Assembly: GCA_964628685.1 (NCBI GenBank)
Contig: CAZVNM010000003.1
Span: forward strand, 472,925-536,924
Direction of reading: 5' to 3'
Length of the DNA stretch: 64,000 nt
DNA from: CALMEC01 sp964628685
GTDB lineage: Bacteria > Actinomycetota > Thermoleophilia > Miltoncostaeales > Miltoncostaeaceae
Both the position numbers and the translations under genes were made by a program. Shown piece by piece: positions 15,174-25,295 of the stretch; the first letter of the stretch is position 1, and each line of letters begins with the position of its first letter. The notes under the pieces were generated by a model. It was not told where the DNA came from. It did no database searches and saw only the letters and a list, made by a program, of their open reading frames with translations.

Positions 15174-16865
15174 TCACGGGACGCTGACCGGGGGGATCAG
15201 CGGCTGCGGCTGCGGGTCGAGTGCCGGCACGTCGATCTCGATCATCGACGGTGAGCGCCGCTCCACCGCGGCGGCCAGGGCGGTGTCGAAGCCGTCGGGG
15301 TCGGTGACGCGCACGTGCGGCAGGCCGACCGAGCGTGCGAGGAGGGCGAAATCCGGTGAGGCCAGGTCGACCGCACGGTGGGGCGTCCCCTTGGCCCGCT
15401 GCATGTTGCGCAGCACGCCGTAGCCGCCGTCGTTGAAGACCACCAGGATCACATGCGGTCGCGCGGCCGCGAGCGTCGCGAGCTCCCCCAGGTGGACGGC
15501 CAGTCCGCCGTCGCCCACCATCGCCAGCACCGGCCCGTCGGGACGCCCCGCGCCCGCGCCGATCGCCATGGCGAGCCCCTGGCCGATGCCACCGCCGGCG
15601 GCGAAGATGTTCGTGTGCGGGTCGTCGATCTCGAGCAGCCGGTTGCCCCAGGAGCTCGTGGGGATCGCGACGTCGCGCACCAGCGGTGCCGACCGCGGCA
15701 GGCGACGGCGCATCACGTCGCAGATGGCGGAGTACGCGCCGATCTCGGCACGGTGGTCCTCGCGGACCGCGGCGCGCACGGTCGCCACGCGTTCGGCCCA
15801 CCCGTCGTCGGGGGTCACGTCGCCGAGCGCGTCCAGCAGGGCGGGGACCGCGCGTGCGGCGTCGGCCCGGATGCCCACCGTCACGTCGTAGTTTCGTCCG
15901 AGCGCCTGCGGGTCGAGGTCGATCTGCACGTGCCGGGACGGCAGCGGCAGCTCGAACGTGTCGGTCTCGTTGGCGCGCAGGTGACTGCCCACCGTCAGCA
16001 GACAGTCGGCGTCCTCGATCAGGTCGCGCGATCCCTCGACGGCGGCGAAGTTGCCGATGCACCGGGCGTGGTGCTCGGGGATCGATCCGCGGCCGGCGGC
16101 GCCCGTGAGGACGCCGGCGCCCCACGCCTCGGCCAGGCGCACCAGGTCGTGCCCCACGCCGCGGGCCCCGCCGCCCGCCCAGATGAGGGGACGCCGGGCG
16201 CGACGCATGACCGCGACGGCCGCGTCGACGGCCCGCGGGTCGGGCTCCACCGGGTGCACCCCGGGTGCGGAGTCGGCGATCTGCGTGGCGGGATCGGCCG
16301 TGTACTGCAGGTCGATCGGCCAGTCGATGCTGACCGGCCCGTGCGGTGGGATGGCGAGCAGCCGCACGGCGTCGGCGATCACCCGTCCCGCATCGCGCGC
16401 CCGTTCGACGCGGAGCGCATGCTGCGACACCGATCGCAGCATCTCGAGCTGGCGCGGCACCTCGTGGTAGACGCCGCGGTCCTCTCCCAGGAACGTGGAC
16501 GCGATGTTGCCGGTCACATGAAGCACGCGACTCTGCGCGGTGAGGGCTTCCAGCATGGCGCCCGCGGCATTGCCGGCCCCGGTGCCGGTCGAGGTGATCG
16601 CGACGCCGATGCGGCCGCTCGACCTGGCGTACCCGTCGGCGGCGTTGACGGCGGCCGCCTCGTGGCGCACCGGCACGAAGCGCAGGTCACGGTCCACGGC
16701 CTCGACGAGCGGGATGTTGTGGATGCTGATCACGCCGAACGCGACGTCCACACCGGCGCGGCGCATCACCTCGACGAGGATCGGCCCGCCGGTGGGGTGA
16801 TCGGTGTCCACCTGCGAGGTCGGGATGGCGTGGGCCTCGGTGGTCGTGTGCTGGGTCTCGTCCAT
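15174..16865 (-). CDS. Thiamine diphosphate-dependent enzyme, acetolactate synthase/decarboxylase-like
   Basis: A 563-residue member of the acetolactate synthase / benzoylformate decarboxylase superfamily. N-terminal Pyr domain with the catalytic Glu in RHEAAAVNAADGYA, central Rossmann-like domain (PLIWAGGGARG), and C-terminal PP domain with the metal/ThDP motif GDGGLAVHLGELATL through VFNDGGYGVLRN. It lacks the FAD-binding signature typical of biosynthetic IlvB and has no IlvN subunit nearby, so it is probably catabolic (2-oxo-acid decarboxylase or carboligase). The substrate cannot be read from sequence. Confidence 0.85.
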   Translation of the reverse strand: MDETQHTTTEAHAIPTSQVDTDHPTGGPILVEVMRRAGVDVAFGVISIHNIPLVEAVDRDLRFVPVRHEAAAVNAADGYARSSGRIGVAITSTGTGAGNAAGAMLEALTAQSRVLHVTGNIASTFLGEDRGVYHEVPRQLEMLRSVSQHALRVERARDAGRVIADAVRLLAIPPHGPVSIDWPIDLQYTADPATQIADSAPGVHPVEPDPRAVDAAVAVMRRARRPLIWAGGGARGVGHDLVRLAEAWGAGVLTGAAGRGSIPEHHARCIGNFAAVEGSRDLIEDADCLLTVGSHLRANETDTFELPLPSRHVQIDLDPQALGRNYDVTVGIRADAARAVPALLDALGDVTPDDGWAERVATVRAAVREDHRAEIGAYSAICDVMRRRLPRSAPLVRDVAIPTSSWGNRLLEIDDPHTNIFAAGGGIGQGLAMAIGAGAGRPDGPVLAMVGDGGLAVHLGELATLAAARPHVILVVFNDGGYGVLRNMQRAKGTPHRAVDLASPDFALLARSVGLPHVRVTDPDGFDTALAAAVERRSPSMIEIDVPALDPQPQPLIPPVSVP

Positions 16866-17027
16866 GTGGTCCCCAGGTGGCTGTCCGCGTGCGCGGCAAC
16901 GGACGCGCGTGTCGCGACCGTCCCGCTCCAGTCGTCACCTACCCACCGTGGGGCTCCCGTAACGACCGGTGTCGCGCGCCGACCCGGGCGACCGGCCCGG
17001 CCCATCCAGACCCGACCCCGAAATGAC

Positions 17028-17051
17028 GAGGGGCCGGCGAACCGGCCCCTC
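17028..17051 (-). terminator. Terminator of malate synthase gene
   Basis: Perfect 10 bp stem GAGGGGCCGG/CCGGCCCCTC with loop CGAA, 27 bases after the aceB stop on the leftward strand and followed leftward by GTCATTTC. Confidence 0.75.
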
Positions 17052-17077
17052 GCAACCACGTCAACCCACCGCGTGGG

Positions 17078-18679
17078 TCAGTCGATCTCCTGGTACGCCG
17101 GCAGGGTGAGGAACTCCACCAGGTCGTCGGCCTCCGAGATCGTGCGGAACATCGCGGCGGCCTCGTCGTAGCGGCCGAGCTTCCAGTTGTCCCCCAGCTC
17201 GGCGCGCACGTTCTCCATCTCCGAGTCGAACAGCTCCTCGAAGAGCGCCTTGTCGAGCTTGCGCCCGTCGTCCAGCACGCCCTTGTCGCTGTGCATCCAC
17301 TGCCACAGCTGCGACCGGCTGATCTCGGCGGTGGCGGCGTCCTCCATGAGGTTGTGGATGGGCACGCAGCCCAGACCCGCCAGCCAGGCGCCCATGTACT
17401 GCACGCCCACGTTGATGTTGGTGCGCACGCCGGCCTCGGTGATGGGGCCGCTCGGCTCGAAGGTGAGCAGGTCCTTGGCCGTGATCTCCACGTCCTCCAG
17501 CTTGCGGTCGATCTGGTTGGGCTTGTCGCCCATGACCGCGTCGAACGCCTCCTCGGCGATGTGGACCAGGCCGGGGTGGGCCACCCACGTGCCGTCATGG
17601 CCGTTGTTGGCCTCGCGCACCTTGTCCTGACGCACCTTCTCGAGGGCGGCCTCGTTGGCCTCGGGGTCGTTCTTGATCGGGATCTGCGCCGCCATGCCGC
17701 CCATCGCGTGGGTCTCGCGACGGTGGCAGGTCTTGATGCACAGCAGGCTGTAGCTGTTCATGAAGTGCGTGGTCATGGTGACCAGCGCGCGGTCGGCCAG
17801 GATGAAGTCCGGGTCCCGGCGGAACTTCTTGATGCAGCTGAACAGGTAGTCCCAGCGGCCGCAGTTGAGTCCGGCCGAGTGGTCCTTCAGCTCGTACAGG
17901 ATCTCGTCCATCTCGAACGCGGCCACGATCGTCTCGATCAGGACCGTCGCCTTGATGGTGCCCTGCGGAATGCCCAGCTCGTCCTGCGTGCGGATGAAGA
18001 TGTCGTTCCAGAGGCGGGCCTCCAGGTGGCTCTCCAGCTTCGGCAGGTAGAAGTACGGGCCGCTGCCGTTGGCGATCTTCTGCTTGGCGCTGTGGAACAT
18101 GTAGAGCGCGAAGTCGAAGACACCGCCGGAGACGGGCTCGCCGTCCACGGTGAAGTGCTTCTCGAGCAGGTGCCAGCCGCGGGGGCGCACGAGGAGCGTG
18201 GCGATCTGGTCGTTGAGCTTGTAGGACTTGCCGCCGCTCTCGAGCGTGATCGTGCCGTTCACCGCGTCGCGCAGGTTGACCTGCCCGGCGATGACGTTCT
18301 CCCACGTGGGGGTGTTGGAGTCCTCGAAGTCCGCCATGAACGTCTTGGCGCCCGAGTTGAGCGCGTTGATGATCATCTTGCGGTCGACCGGGCCGGTGAT
18401 CTCGGCGCGGCGGTCCTGCATGTCGTCCGGGACGGGGGCGCAGGTCCAGTCGCCGTCGCGGACGTCCTTCGTCTCGGGCAGGAAGTCGAGGGCCTCACCG
18501 GCGTCGATGCGCTTCTGACGCTCCTCGCGGGCGGCGAGCAGCTCCCTGCGGCGGCCGTCGAACTCGCGGTGCAGCTTCGCCACGAGCTCCATCGCCTCCG
18601 GTACGAGGATCTCGGCCATGCCGGGGACCTCGGGTCCGCGGATCTCGACGCCCGCGGGTGGGGTGATGTTGCTCGTCAT
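17078..18679 (-). CDS. aceB: Malate synthase A
   Basis: Condenses glyoxylate with acetyl-CoA to malate, the second glyoxylate-shunt enzyme. The 533-residue length and motifs match the A isoform rather than the ~720-residue GlcB form most actinobacteria use: MADFEDSNTPTWEN, TLLVRPRGWHL, YFYLPKLESHLEARLWND, VLIETI (catalytic acid region), GRWDYLFS, MGGMAAQIPI and NINVGVQYMGAWL. AAGGAG precedes the ATG by 4 bases. It is divergent from the oxidase operon; the isocitrate lyase gene is 11 kb away. Confidence 0.95.
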   Translation of the reverse strand: MTSNITPPAGVEIRGPEVPGMAEILVPEAMELVAKLHREFDGRRRELLAAREERQKRIDAGEALDFLPETKDVRDGDWTCAPVPDDMQDRRAEITGPVDRKMIINALNSGAKTFMADFEDSNTPTWENVIAGQVNLRDAVNGTITLESGGKSYKLNDQIATLLVRPRGWHLLEKHFTVDGEPVSGGVFDFALYMFHSAKQKIANGSGPYFYLPKLESHLEARLWNDIFIRTQDELGIPQGTIKATVLIETIVAAFEMDEILYELKDHSAGLNCGRWDYLFSCIKKFRRDPDFILADRALVTMTTHFMNSYSLLCIKTCHRRETHAMGGMAAQIPIKNDPEANEAALEKVRQDKVREANNGHDGTWVAHPGLVHIAEEAFDAVMGDKPNQIDRKLEDVEITAKDLLTFEPSGPITEAGVRTNINVGVQYMGAWLAGLGCVPIHNLMEDAATAEISRSQLWQWMHSDKGVLDDGRKLDKALFEELFDSEMENVRAELGDNWKLGRYDEAAAMFRTISEADDLVEFLTLPAYQEID

Positions 18680-18892
18680 CGTGCTCCTTTGAATTGGCAG
18701 CGTGGTCTCGTCCTGCCGCGCGCGCGGCTGGGGAGCCGAAGCCTAGTCGATCGGGGCCGCGACAGGGTCGAGGTGGTGCGTCGGTCGGCGGTCGGGGCGG
18801 GCCGCACAGCTCGTCGGCGAGGAACTGCGGGAAACCCGCAATTCGCATACGTGGATTCCAGCGTGCGCGCTCCGCATCGTCCCTGATGCCAC

Positions 18893-18916
18893 TAAGGCTC
18901 TGTTAGGGAAGCCTTA
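18893..18916. promoter_or_regulatory. Inverted repeat in aceB-ctaC divergent spacer
   Basis: TAAGGCT (18893-18899) and AGCCTTA (18910-18916) are perfect inverted arms with a 10-base spacer, 8 bases before the oxidase subunit II start. The segment TTAGGGAAGCCT has some likeness to DtxR/IdeR iron boxes, but spacing does not match the 19 bp consensus. It probably binds a dimeric regulator of the oxidase operon and/or aceB. Confidence 0.45.
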
Positions 18917-18924
18917 TCGGCCTA

Positions 18925-19446
18925 ATGGGACCAACAGCCAAATACATCGCAGTCATCTATTCGATCTTCTCGATCGGCGCGATCGTCATCGCCATTCTCG
19001 TGTGGCGATCGACGAAGGGTGAGCGCAAGGAGCTGGACGAGCGCAAGGCGGCCCACCAGGAAAAGGGCTGGCTGGCGATCGTCTCGGCGATCCTCATCAC
19101 TGCGTTCCTCGCGACGGTCTTCCTCATCCCGTACGGCGAGAGCAAGGGCGCCGAGACCCAGGTGGTCAAGGTCACCGCCCGGCAGTTCGGGTTCGTCATG
19201 AACCCGTCCACCGTCAAGGCCGGGACGCAGGTGAAGTTCGAGATGACCACGGAGGACACCACCCACGGGTTCGGCGTGGAGTACCCGGGCAGCAAGGGTC
19301 TCGCATTCCAGGCGCAGATCGTCCCCGAGGCGACCCAGTCGCTCTACTGGACGTTCAAGGAGGCCGGCACCTGGCCGGTCATCTGCATGGAGTACTGCGG
19401 GGTCGGCCACCACCTGATGCTCGCGCAACTCGAGGTGACACCGTGA
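18925..19446 (+). CDS. ctaC: Cytochrome c oxidase subunit II (CuA), B-type oxidase
   Basis: Membrane-anchored cupredoxin subunit that passes electrons from cytochrome c through the binuclear CuA centre. It has 173 residues, two N-terminal hydrophobic helices (residues 5-27, 50-68), then the CuA domain with ligands His114 and Cys154-x3-Cys158-x3-His162-x2-Met165 (CMEYCGVGHHLM). It is short and lacks the long domain of A-type subunits, resembling ba3-type subunit II. Its stop overlaps the next GTG by 4 bp. Confidence 0.9.
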   Translation: MGPTAKYIAVIYSIFSIGAIVIAILVWRSTKGERKELDERKAAHQEKGWLAIVSAILITAFLATVFLIPYGESKGAETQVVKVTARQFGFVMNPSTVKAGTQVKFEMTTEDTTHGFGVEYPGSKGLAFQAQIVPEATQSLYWTFKEAGTWPVICMEYCGVGHHLMLAQLEVTP

Positions 19447-21386
19447 CGACAGCACAGACCGACACCACAACGACCGCCCAGGACTCCGGCGCGGCAATCG
19501 CCACGCGCTGGACCATGCGGTACTTCTGGGTCTCCACCGCGCTGCTCTTGGTTGCGGGCGCGATGGGTTCCGCCCTGCGCTTCAGCCTGGCCGACATCGG
19601 GCGCATGTCCGACGTCTACTACTACGCGGTCATGACCGTCCACGGTCTGGGCGCGTTCGTGGGCTGGGCCGCCTTCGCGATCATGGGCGCATCCATCTGG
19701 GTGCTCCACAAGGTCGGGTTCAGCGTCCGCAAGCTCGGCAACATGATGTTCGCGACCACGTTCTGGACCTTCATCATGGGCACGGTCCTGATCGTCATCA
19801 CCACCATGTTCATGAAGTTCGGTGGTTCGTGGGTGTTCCTCTACCCGCTGCCGTTCAAGTCGGCGGGCCAGTGGACCGACACCGCGGCCGGACTCTTCGC
19901 GTTCGGCGTGCTGCTCGTCGGCGTCGGGATCCTCGCCTGGTGCGTGGGCATCATCGACACCGTCGTCGGGCCGGCGCTCCACGCGAAGTCCAAGAACCTG
20001 CTCAACCGCCTGGGCGTCGCCCTCGGCCTGGGCTACCTGTGGCCCCGGTCGTTCGCCACGAACCCCAAGCCGGTGCCCTTCGCGGTCATCCCGCTGACGG
20101 TCATCGCGATCGACATGATCATCGCCACGTTGCCATTGGCGGCGCTCCTGGTGCAGATGATCATCCAATCGTTCGCACCCAGCGTGACGGTCGATCCGCT
20201 CCTGGCCAAGAACATCCTCTGGTGGTTCGGCCACCCGGTCGTCTACCTGCTGCTGTTCCCGGCGGTCGCGGTCTACTACTACCTGATCCCGAAGTACGCG
20301 GGTCGCAAGCTCGTGGCCGGCAACATCATCGCGGTCGCGTGGACCGTGGCGGTCATCGCCAACATCTTCGTGTGGGCCCACCACATGTACATGGACTACC
20401 CGGACCACACGCACCAGGGTCTCGTGAACACGTTCATGCAGCCGTTCACGTTCGCCCTGGTCCTGCCGTCCGCGCTGTCCCTGTACAGCCTCACCTTCAC
20501 GGTGCTGCGCTCGCGCTTCGTCTGGACCGGTGCCTCGCTGGCGCTCTTCCTGGGGATGCTCTCGTGGTGTCTCGCGGGTCTCCAGGGCATCATCAACGCG
20601 ACGATCGCCGCCAACGTGGTGGTCCACAACACCATGTGGATCGTGGGTCACTTCCACCACATGGCGATCCTCAACATCGGTCTGGTCATCTTCGCGGCGA
20701 TCTACCACTTCGTGCCGCAGATGACGGGCAAGCGCCTGTGGAGCGACGCCCTGGCCAAGTGGCACATCTGGCTCACGTTCTGGGGTCAGATGATCAACTC
20801 GGCCTACTGGCTGATCGACGGGCTGCGCGGTTCCCCGCGTCGCTTCTCGGTCTCGCTCGACAAGTACGACCTGGGCAACAAGCTCGCCCTGGTCGGTGTG
20901 GTGCTCCTGGTCATCGGTCAGCTCATCTTCGTCTGGAACATGTGGCAGACGCTGCGGGGCAAGGGCGGCCGGATCGGCGCCGACCACGAGGACAACCCCC
21001 GGGCGCTCATCGCCGACACCCCCTCGGGGCGTGGCGCGAACGTCCACGCGGGCCTCGCGTTCGGCACGTTCGTCGCCGTGCTGGCCTCGTCCATCGCCAT
21101 CGCGCTCTTCCACAAGAGCACCGAGCCGGCGACGGCGACCGGTGGCACCGAGGCTCCGGCGCAGCCGGGCGCCGATGTCTTCGTGAGCGGTGGTTGCGGC
21201 GGGTGTCACACGCTCGGCAAGGCCAACGCATCCGGTGCGGTCGGTCCGAGCTTCGACGGAACGCAGCTCACCGCCGCACAGGCAGAGCCGATCATCGCCG
21301 ACGGTCTCAACGCGATGCCGGCGTTCGCCGGTCAGCTCACACCCGAGCAGATCACGGACGTCGCGACCTACATCACGACGCCCTAG
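19443..21386 (+). CDS. ctaD: Haem-copper oxidase subunit I (B/ba3 family) fused to C-terminal cytochrome c domain
   Basis: Catalytic oxygen-reducing, proton-pumping subunit, 647 residues. Twelve or more membrane helices carry CuB ligands His264 (WWFGHPVVY, with the cross-linked Tyr268), His313 and His314 (WAHHM), and haem ligands His403 and His405 (VGHFHHM). GHPVVY instead of GHPEVY marks the B family. After a final helix (~540-565), residues ~580-647 form a c-type cytochrome with CGGCH (585-589) and a distal AMPAF Met, an electron entry fused to subunit I. It starts at GTG overlapping subunit II. No subunit III gene follows. Confidence 0.92.
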   Translation: MTTAQTDTTTTAQDSGAAIATRWTMRYFWVSTALLLVAGAMGSALRFSLADIGRMSDVYYYAVMTVHGLGAFVGWAAFAIMGASIWVLHKVGFSVRKLGNMMFATTFWTFIMGTVLIVITTMFMKFGGSWVFLYPLPFKSAGQWTDTAAGLFAFGVLLVGVGILAWCVGIIDTVVGPALHAKSKNLLNRLGVALGLGYLWPRSFATNPKPVPFAVIPLTVIAIDMIIATLPLAALLVQMIIQSFAPSVTVDPLLAKNILWWFGHPVVYLLLFPAVAVYYYLIPKYAGRKLVAGNIIAVAWTVAVIANIFVWAHHMYMDYPDHTHQGLVNTFMQPFTFALVLPSALSLYSLTFTVLRSRFVWTGASLALFLGMLSWCLAGLQGIINATIAANVVVHNTMWIVGHFHHMAILNIGLVIFAAIYHFVPQMTGKRLWSDALAKWHIWLTFWGQMINSAYWLIDGLRGSPRRFSVSLDKYDLGNKLALVGVVLLVIGQLIFVWNMWQTLRGKGGRIGADHEDNPRALIADTPSGRGANVHAGLAFGTFVAVLASSIAIALFHKSTEPATATGGTEAPAQPGADVFVSGGCGGCHTLGKANASGAVGPSFDGTQLTAAQAEPIIADGLNAMPAFAGQLTPEQITDVATYITTP

Positions 21387-21414
21387 CGGCGACCTACATC
21401 ACGACGCCCTAGCG
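21363..21414. repeat. Exact 26 bp tandem duplication spanning the ctaD stop codon
   Basis: The unit GCGACCTACATCACGACGCC plus CTAGCG occurs twice without change (21363-21388 and 21389-21414); a third copy of its first bases follows. The first copy encodes the last residues TYITTP and stop of ctaD. Confidence 0.9.
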
Positions 21415-21439
21415 GCGACCGACATCGACAGGCGGTACC

Positions 21440-21463
21440 GAGGGCCCGGGCGACCGGGCCCTC
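21440..21463 (+). terminator. Terminator of oxidase operon
   Basis: Perfect 10 bp stem GAGGGCCCGG/CCGGGCCCTC with loop GCGA, followed by GCCATTTC, 54 bases after ctaD. Confidence 0.75.
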
Positions 21464-21672
21464 GCCATTTCACGACCGCGCGCGATTGCGTCCCAAGGGA
21501 TGCGGTGGCTCGACCGGGGCCGACCGTCATGGGTTCGCGCCGAAGCCGTGGGGGAAGGCCGAATACCGCTACGGTCGTGACAGACGATCGTGTCATCCGA
21601 CGCGATCCCCATCGGGAACACCGGTGCCGGGTCCGGCCGACGACGAGCACCGCGAGTGTGGAGGACTGGGCC

Positions 21673-22446
21673 ATGATGAGACGAACGATCCTCGCCGCGT
21701 GCGTCGCCGGCCTGCTCACCGCCGCGCCGGCGCTCGGAGCGCGGCCGGCGACCGACGCCGAGCGCACCCGGATCCTGGCGGGCAACGTCTCGGCGGAGTG
21801 CATGTCGCAGGTCGCCGCGGTGACCGTGAGCGACCGCACCGTGGCGTGGGCGCGTGTCGACAACGCGGGCAGCGACGGGTGCCCGGCGAGCGTCGATCTC
21901 CTGCTGCGCCTTCCCGGCCACGTGCGCTATCGGCCGATGTGGTGGTCGAACGACGAGCGCGGACGCCCGTGCTGGGCGACCGGGACCGCCGTGATGCGCG
22001 ACCTCCTCGCGGACCTCGCGGACCGTGGCTGTCAGCTGCCCCGCCCGGAGGGGCTCCTCGTCTACGCGCCCGCACCCCCGGCGGGGCGCACCGGTGTGCG
22101 ATCCGCGACCCGCGCCGAGCGCAGCGGCATCGGCCGTGCGATGTACGGCACGCGGACCGCGTGCTACCGGGCGCTTCCCATCAGGGTGGCCCGCTGGTCG
22201 CCGCGCTGGGCGGCGGTGGGCACCCCGCGCGTCCGGACCGGACCCTGCGCCGTGGACGGCGGCACGATCCTGGTGCGGCTGCCGGGCTCGGAGCGGTGGG
22301 TGAAGGCGTGGGACGGCGGCCCCGGACACCGGCGGGCGCCCTGCTGGGTGGCGGGTGCCAACGTCACGCGCACGCTCCTGCGGCTGGGGACGTGCGGGCA
22401 GCGTGTGGGCGACGACGTGATCTACCTCAACCCGCGATCCACCTGA
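21673..22446 (+). CDS. Secreted cysteine-containing protein with two repeated domains
   Basis: A 257-residue exported protein: signal peptide MMRRTILAACVAGLLTAAP with cleavage near ALGA. The mature part repeats one domain twice. Unit one starts ATDAERTRILAG and unit two ATRAERSGIGRA; each continues through a Val/Trp-Ala strand, a Cys, a LLLRLPG or LVRLPGSERW strand and a later CW pair with a terminal Cys. The same domain pattern reappears once in the secreted protein at 45929. The family is not recognised; it is probably a small extracytoplasmic beta domain. It stands alone. Confidence 0.7.
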   Translation: MMRRTILAACVAGLLTAAPALGARPATDAERTRILAGNVSAECMSQVAAVTVSDRTVAWARVDNAGSDGCPASVDLLLRLPGHVRYRPMWWSNDERGRPCWATGTAVMRDLLADLADRGCQLPRPEGLLVYAPAPPAGRTGVRSATRAERSGIGRAMYGTRTACYRALPIRVARWSPRWAAVGTPRVRTGPCAVDGGTILVRLPGSERWVKAWDGGPGHRRAPCWVAGANVTRTLLRLGTCGQRVGDDVIYLNPRST

Positions 22447-22562
22447 GGTGAGCGGCAGGCGGCCCGCGTCACCCTGACGGGAAATGGCGCCGCGGCGTCG
22501 TTCGCGGTCGCCGGGCGCCCGCCCGGGGACGCAACGGGCCGCGCCTTGGCAGGATGGTGCGC

Positions 22563-24245
<1,683 letters not shown>

Positions 24246-24258
24246 CCGGGAGGCGGCG

Positions 24259-24301
24259 CGCGTCGTCGGTTCCCGGTCGCCCGGACCGAACCGACGACGC
24301 G
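24259..24301. terminator. Bidirectional terminator between ettA and lipoprotein gene
   Basis: Perfect 14 bp stem CGCGTCGTCGGTTC/GAACCGACGACGCG, with CCGG-TCGC-CCGG inside the loop. Convergent genes on both sides. Confidence 0.7.
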
Positions 24302-24393
24302 TCCCCTCCAGGCCCGGTCGGCGCGTGGGGTGTCAGTTCCGGTGCCGGTCGATTCATCTGACCCGTCGGCGTCCGGCGGTGGCGGCGCTTCGG

Positions 24394-25293
24394 TCACCCT
24401 CCGGCGGGTGGACGCGGTGCGGGCCGCAGCGCGCGGCCGCTTCGCACGTCCACCAGGGGCCGGTCACCCAGCGGGCGGTCCAGCGTGATCGTCACCGGAT
24501 GCGCGAGCAACTGTGCCGTGCAGACCACATCGGGCCGGGTGACCGCGCCGCCCACCACCACGATGTCGTCCTCCTCGTGGAGTGCCGCCCGGATGTCCGT
24601 GTCGCAGGCGCCGACGCCGATCGTGTAGTCCACCGTCCGGCCGTCGCCCGAGCGGTCGACGAGCTCCAGGGCGCCGACGGTCTCCCGCGGAGCGTCACCG
24701 ACCGGCACCTCCGGCTCGGCCGCGAGGTCAGCCGGATCCACCGCGACGCGCAGGATGGGATGCCGCATGGTGTCCACGGTGAAGCGCCAGGTCGGGACGG
24801 TCACGCGTCCCCGACTGGTGCGCACCTCCATCGTCACCAATGTCGCGGTGGTGACGACGAGCCCACGACAGCGGACGTTGGGACCGCCGCAGGCCGGTGG
24901 CTTTCGTCGGGAGCCGCGCATGGCGTCGATCGCGTCACGCGCACCGACCAGCCGCACCCGTGTCGCGGTGCCGTCGGCGGCGACCATCGAACCGGTGGCG
25001 GGTCCGGCCGAAAGCCCACCGTCGGCGCTGATGCGTCCGTCGTTGAATGCGACGCTCTGCCAGTTGGCGTCGAACGCCGACACCCACGTCGGGTCCTCCA
25101 GGAGGACCGGCACGGAACGCCACGTGTCGATCGCCCCGGACGACCGCCACGCCTCGGCGACCTGGGCGGCCCGCTCGTCGAATGGGCCGGGTGACCCGGA
25201 CCCGCCGTCGTCGCCCGAGTCGCAGGCGGTGAGGCCCATGGTCGCGACGGCGGTCATGGCGGCCAATCCGACCCATCGCCACGCGCGACCCAT
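24394..25293 (-). CDS. Lipoprotein of unknown function
   Basis: A 299-residue exported lipoprotein. The signal sequence ends in lipobox LTAC (Cys24), followed by a flexible DSGDDGGSGSPG linker. The rest is beta-rich, with two Cys pairs (ACGGPNVRC and GACDTDI/VVCTAQ), no enzymatic motif and a proline-rich end. It starts 2 bases after the stop of the diguanylate cyclase gene, so the two form an operon, and a role as sensor or partner of that signalling protein is possible. Confidence 0.75.
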   Translation of the reverse strand: MGRAWRWVGLAAMTAVATMGLTACDSGDDGGSGSPGPFDERAAQVAEAWRSSGAIDTWRSVPVLLEDPTWVSAFDANWQSVAFNDGRISADGGLSAGPATGSMVAADGTATRVRLVGARDAIDAMRGSRRKPPACGGPNVRCRGLVVTTATLVTMEVRTSRGRVTVPTWRFTVDTMRHPILRVAVDPADLAAEPEVPVGDAPRETVGALELVDRSGDGRTVDYTIGVGACDTDIRAALHEEDDIVVVGGAVTRPDVVCTAQLLAHPVTITLDRPLGDRPLVDVRSGRALRPAPRPPAGG

Positions 25294-25295
25294 CG

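Noticed and set aside
18901..18923. IdeR/DtxR iron box upstream of ctaC
   Set aside because: TTAGG and CCTAA half-sites are present but separated by 23 bases overall, not the 19 bp consensus; recorded only as an inverted repeat.
19344..21209. 621-codon leftward frame rich in Arg/Asp/Glu opposite ctaD
   Set aside because: Mirror image of hydrophobic codons of the oxidase subunit; no family resemblance.
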